DNA from: an uncultured Gammaproteobacteria bacterium
GTDB taxonomy: Bacteria; Pseudomonadota; Gammaproteobacteria; Arenicellales; JAANXG01
Reading direction: 5' to 3'
Length of the DNA stretch: 64,000 nt
Assembly (NCBI GenBank): GCA_947259395.1
Contig: CAMYMN010000004.1
Location: 34,007-98,006, forward strand
Made by a program: the position numbers and the translations under genes. The notes beneath the pieces are model-generated. The model was not told the origin of the DNA and searched no databases. It was given only the letters and a program-made list of their open reading frames with translations. Positions 60,955 through 64,000 of this stretch are shown piece after piece. How positions within the stretch are numbered: position 1 is the stretch's first letter; every line of letters begins with the position of its first letter.

Positions 60955-62043
60955 GTGCACCATTATCCAGTCTCAATCACCGCCCTCGCAATACTGATGT
61001 GGAACCTCGCCGGTGCCGCCCAGCTGGGACCTTCAGCATCGAATCCGTTGCCCGGAGGCATTACCCCACAGCCGGATGAAGTGCGTGCGCCCACCGCAGA
61101 AACACTGACCGCGCCCACATCAGCCGATTTCGAGCAGCAGGTGGTCGAGCGGGTCAACCAAGAGCGCGACGCTCAGGGCCTCGCCCCGCTGAAACGCAAC
61201 GTCCTCCTCGACAGTTCCTCGAACACGCACAGCGACAACATGGCCAACAGAGACTTCTTTGCGCACTGCGACCTGGACCTGGTGACATCACCATTTGATC
61301 GCATCACGGCTGCGGGTTACGCATGGATCAATGCAGGTGAAAACATCGCCGCGGGCTATACCACATCGACTGCGGTGATGGACGGGTGGATGGGCAGCCC
61401 TGGTCACCGCAACAACATATTGTCACCGAAATACAGGGAGATTGGGGTTGGTTATACGAATGCGACCATCGATTTTTCAAATGTACGTATCGATGAGAAT
61501 AGTGACTGCGTGGCCGATGGATTCGGGGGCCCCTTCTATCGCTATTGGACCCAGAATTTTGGCCGGCGCAACGATGTGTACCCGGTGGTGATCAATGGTG
61601 AAGCCGCAGAGACCGATACCCGCGATGTCAATCTATATGTGTATGGTGCAGGTTGGGCTACCGACATGCGGCTCAAGAATGAGAGCGGCACGTGGTCGTC
61701 GTGGGAACCCTACCTATCCAACAAATTATGGGAACTCAGTTCCGGTAACGGTGTGAAGCAGGTGGACGTTGAGCTACGAAATATTAGCAATATGGTTCTT
61801 ACGGCTAGCGATACGATCGCACTCACCATGCCGTGTGCTGTCCCTGACGATGAGCTTGACCTTCCTCTACAGACCATTGATTATCAGCAAACCTTCCAGG
61901 CGTGCTCGCTGATCGCGGCTGCATACGGGTTTGAAATCAACGCGCCGGGTGACGTCACCTTTCAGGCTCCCAGGATCGCGTTGGGACCTGGCTTCAAAGT
62001 ACAACAGGGTGCGCGATTCACAGTGATGAGCGAAACCCCGTAA
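60955..62043 (+). CDS. Secreted CAP (SCP/PR-1)-domain protein
   Basis: This 362-residue protein has a signal-like N-terminus and a CAP domain at about 60-200: FEQQVVERVNQERDAQGL, HSDNMANRDFFAHCD, AGENIAAGY, and GHRNNILSPKYREIGVGY, with the usual His/Glu cavity residues. A beta-rich middle follows, and the C-terminal 50 residues (FEINAPGDVTFQAPRIALG ... GFKVQQGARFT) resemble the end of the preceding protein. The GTG start at 60955 is uncertain, as no strong ribosome site is seen. CAP proteins are secreted and of varied function. Confidence 0.85.
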   Translation: MHHYPVSITALAILMWNLAGAAQLGPSASNPLPGGITPQPDEVRAPTAETLTAPTSADFEQQVVERVNQERDAQGLAPLKRNVLLDSSSNTHSDNMANRDFFAHCDLDLVTSPFDRITAAGYAWINAGENIAAGYTTSTAVMDGWMGSPGHRNNILSPKYREIGVGYTNATIDFSNVRIDENSDCVADGFGGPFYRYWTQNFGRRNDVYPVVINGEAAETDTRDVNLYVYGAGWATDMRLKNESGTWSSWEPYLSNKLWELSSGNGVKQVDVELRNISNMVLTASDTIALTMPCAVPDDELDLPLQTIDYQQTFQACSLIAAAYGFEINAPGDVTFQAPRIALGPGFKVQQGARFTVMSETP

Positions 62044-62064
62044 AAGGTCACAGACCCTTTTTTT
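62042..62064 (+). terminator. Weak intrinsic terminator
   Basis: AAAAGGTC-ACA-GACCC followed by seven T residues, just after the CAP-gene stop. The stem is short. Confidence 0.5.
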
Positions 62065-62103
62065 CTATTATAGTAACCGCGCCATGGGGGCATCGCAAAT
62101 TCG

Positions 62104-62502
62104 TTAGGGGGAGACGCCAATCAGTTGATGTAGAGGTGCATCGTGGGTCTTGAAATGGTTGCAGAACCACACATACAGCCATCTGGCCATGGCTTCATCG
62201 TCGTCGACGCCGTCCTGACATTGGTCAATCATAGCAGTAACCTCAGCGAGTAGCCGGCGATGGTCGGCGTGGTGTTCTTCATACGCAGCGTAGGCGTGGG
62301 TTCGCATCATCTCCTCTTCGTGTGCGAAGTGACCAGCGGCGCTGGTATGTAGCTGTTCGAGGGCATCGATAACAGTTGTTTGATAGCGGCCCGATTGTAT
62401 TTGTTGGTACAGCTGGTTAACGATTTGGATCAAGTCGCGATGCTCGTCGTCCAATTCGGCCACACCAAGCGAGAATTCGGGTGACCACTCGATCAGCGCC
62501 AT
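62104..62502 (-). CDS. Bacteriohemerythrin
   Basis: This 132-residue four-helix protein carries the diiron ligands of hemerythrin: H21 (ELDDEHRDL), H58 and E62 (GHFAHEEEMM), H77 and H81 (YEEHHADHRRL), and H116 with H120-D121 (NHFKTHDAPL). It binds oxygen reversibly and serves in oxygen storage, sensing or delivery to oxygenases. It lies downstream of an FmdB-type gene on the same strand. An FNR-type site upstream of that gene suggests low-oxygen control if the two are cotranscribed. Confidence 0.95.
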   Translation of the reverse strand: MALIEWSPEFSLGVAELDDEHRDLIQIVNQLYQQIQSGRYQTTVIDALEQLHTSAAGHFAHEEEMMRTHAYAAYEEHHADHRRLLAEVTAMIDQCQDGVDDDEAMARWLYVWFCNHFKTHDAPLHQLIGVSP

Positions 62503-62684
62503 AGCTCTGCCCTCATAAATCCAGTGTCGTTCAACATAGCAACATGTGCGAAGTCAGGCAATCACCACGGGCAAGAGTGCGGGTGACGGATGTCTATCAA
62601 CCGTTTTTTAGTGCTCGATGACAGGTCACGACCGCGCGGCGCCGTTTCTTCCTACGCCTTCAGTAACGCAATGTGAACATATTC

Positions 62685-62849
62685 TCAGCTTTTTCTTGCC
62701 GTCTTGGCGACGAAACTGCCAAGTATCTGCGCCACCTTTTTACTCCCACACTTGGGGCAGGTCGGAGTACTTATATCGTGTTCCTCGATGTGCTCGATCT
62801 TTTCGAATGTCTCGGCGCATTCTTTGCATTGATACTCGTAGGTTGGCAT
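62685..62849 (-). CDS. FmdB-type zinc ribbon protein (54 residues)
   Basis: This short protein starts MPTYEYQCKECAETFEKIEHI and has a second pair in TPTCPKCGSKKVAQIL, so C8, C11, C31 and C34 form one zinc ribbon. This matches the N-terminal FmdB/CxxC_CxxC regulatory domain. AGGAGA precedes the ATG on this strand. It is read toward the hemerythrin gene, 182 bases away. The function of this family is poorly known; some members were linked to amidase regulation. Confidence 0.85.
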   Translation of the reverse strand: MPTYEYQCKECAETFEKIEHIEEHDISTPTCPKCGSKKVAQILGSFVAKTARKS

Positions 62850-62905
62850 AAGATTATGTCTCCTGGCTGGCTAGCAATAATTATCTCGATATTAATTTCA
62901 GCGCT

Positions 62906-62919
62906 TTGATCCAGATCAA
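62906..62919. promoter_or_regulatory. FNR/ANR-type binding site
   Basis: TTGATCCAGATCAA is an exact match to the TTGAT-N4-ATCAA consensus of FNR-family regulators. It is centred about 63 bases upstream of the zinc-ribbon start codon. A minus-strand -10-like TAATTA lies about 30 bases from its centre, fitting activation from position -41.5. Confidence 0.65.
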
Positions 62920-63083
62920 TAGGAGATTAGGTCATCCGAAAAGGAGTCCCGAAAAGGGGTCGGTGACAACTGAGAATCAATAGCTTTATCGTTTGTCACT
63001 GATAATCATAAGCCGTCTCCTCGGCTTGGTAGTATTGATTGAGTTACGAAGCTTAATCAACTGCCTCACAAAGGAGACGACAG

Positions 63084-64000
63084 ATGACACTGTATGGCGG
63101 AATCGATCTACATAGCAACAATTCGTTGGTTTCAATCATAGATGAGCATGATCGAATCGTTTTTGAGAAGCGAGTTGCGAATGATCTGGCGACTATTCGA
63201 CGGATCCTGTTGGGTTATCAAGATCAACTTGCGGGCGTGGTGGTGGAATCGACCTACAATTGGTACTGGCTCGTGGACGGATTGCGCGAGTCGGGTTTTG
63301 ATGTACGCTTGGCCAATACGGTTGCCATAAAACAGTACAACGGCCTTAAGTATACGGACGATAAAACCGATGCGCGCTACCTGGCCCACCTGTTGCGGCT
63401 GGGGATATTGCCGGAGGGTTACGTGCTCCCGTTTGACACCCGTTGTGTTCGCGACCTGTTCCGACGCCGGCTGCTGTTAGTGCGCCAACGCGTGATGCAG
63501 CATCTGAGCCTGCAAAGTCTGATCACCCGGCATACCGGGCGACGGCTCACGGGGCCACAAGTGCGGGCACTTAAGGTGGATGAGCTGAGCACGCTTGTGG
63601 GCCATCCATCGGCACAACTTTCTGCGCGCCTTGCGCATGAACTGATCACCACGCTGGGTGAGGCCATAGAGCGCATTGAACGTGAAGTCGCGGCGTTCTG
63701 CCAACCGCTTCCTGAGCGGGCGGTGATCCGGAGTATCCCGGGCATCGGACCGATACTCGGGCAAAGTATTTTGTTGGAGACGGGGCCGATAGAACGTTTT
63801 GCCTCGGTCAACCACTACGCGTCTTATGCGCGGTGTGTGCCCAGCCAGAAGCTCAGCAATGGCAAGAAAAAAGGCGAAGGCAATCGCAAGAATGGCAACA
63901 AATATCTGGCATACGCGTTTATGGAAGCGGCCCACTACGCGGCGATTTGGGAACCCAAGATCAAGCGCTATTACCAGCGCAAGGCCCAGCGCACGCACAA
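63084..64000 (+). mobile_element. IS110-family transposase, cut by window end
   Basis: An open frame of 305 codons runs off the right edge. The N-terminal DEDD nuclease domain has MTLYGGIDLHSN (first Asp), VVVESTYNWYWL (Glu) and TDDKTDARYLAHLL (paired Asp). The C-terminal domain has IRSIPGIGPILGQSILLETG and the conserved serine region YARCVPSQKLSNGKKKG. AAGGAGACGACAG precedes ATG 63084. IS110 elements lack long terminal inverted repeats and use a bridge RNA from the flanking non-coding end, so the 200 bases upstream (62880-63083) may contain it. Confidence 0.9.

Noticed and set aside
62673..62909. Hydrophobic plus-strand frame of 78 codons.
   Set aside because: The minus strand here encodes a zinc-ribbon protein with good cysteine spacing and a ribosome site.
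57882..64000. Possibility that the accessory genes after tRNA-Gln form an integrated island.
   Set aside because: No integrase and no duplicate of the tRNA 3' end could be found in the window.

Overview
The window looks like chromosome of an autotrophic gammaproteobacterium, probably a sulfur- or ammonia-oxidising type of chemolithoautotroph. It carries a form I RuBisCO operon of the cbbLSQO type with a divergent cbbR, a class I fructose-bisphosphate aldolase, a FabA/FabB pair, Coq7, a COX15-type heme A synthase and the rplM-rpsI pair. Codon use favours G/C at third positions, and GTG and TTG starts are common. The species cannot be named from the sequence alone.

Layout. 0.1-9.3 kb: a CPCC-type zinc protein, aldolase, then cbbR and cbbLSQO, followed by a second small-subunit-like gene and two unknown small genes. 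9.5-15.5 kb: a TRAP transporter (dctPQM) running directly into lutABC, a 2-hydroxyacid (lactate-type) oxidation module. 15.6-24.4 kb: an AEC carrier, fabA-fabB, heme A synthase, a small secreted protein, a LolA-like protein with an MMPL exporter, and a MipA-type outer membrane protein. 24.7-31.6 kb: coq7 and a solitary GlcF-like protein on the minus strand, then a second TRAP operon with an amidase and a tiny membrane protein. 31.7-41.98 kb: a tartronate-semialdehyde-reductase-like dehydrogenase, an orphan cytosolic binding protein, two c-di-GMP enzymes, and a cytochrome P450 coupled to a fatty acyl-AMP ligase facing an LpxL-type acyltransferase. 42.3-49.9 kb: a five-gene branched-chain-type ABC importer, a tartrate/D-malate-type dehydrogenase, azlCD and a peroxiredoxin. 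50.3-56.3 kb: glcDEF (glycolate oxidase), a SAF-domain dehydrogenase and a 2Fe-2S protein. 56.4-58 kb: a candidate small RNA, rplM-rpsI and tRNA-Gln. 58-64 kb: accessory genes (PEP-CTERM protein, PQQ-type sugar dehydrogenase, CAP protein, hemerythrin, an FmdB-type zinc ribbon) and the start of an IS110-family transposase that runs off the window.

How it fits together (inference). RuBisCO oxygenation yields 2-phosphoglycolate. GlcDEF would oxidise the glycolate, and a GarR-like reductase is compatible with a glycerate route. Two TRAP systems, LutABC, an extra GlcF-like protein, a tartrate/D-malate-type dehydrogenase and an ABC importer suggest that the same genome also scavenges small hydroxy- and keto-acids.

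Non-coding structure. A family of intergenic repeats with about 20-bp terminal inverted repeats (MITE-like) occurs at 1-95, 20748-21133, 49943-50190, 51763-52070 and, as a fragment, at 57558. In two copies the terminal repeat contains the start codon of the next gene. A string of hairpins fills 24462-24629. A self-contained sRNA-like unit (promoter, about 130 nt, terminator) lies at 56430-56596. Strong hairpins follow the binding-protein gene in all three uptake operons.
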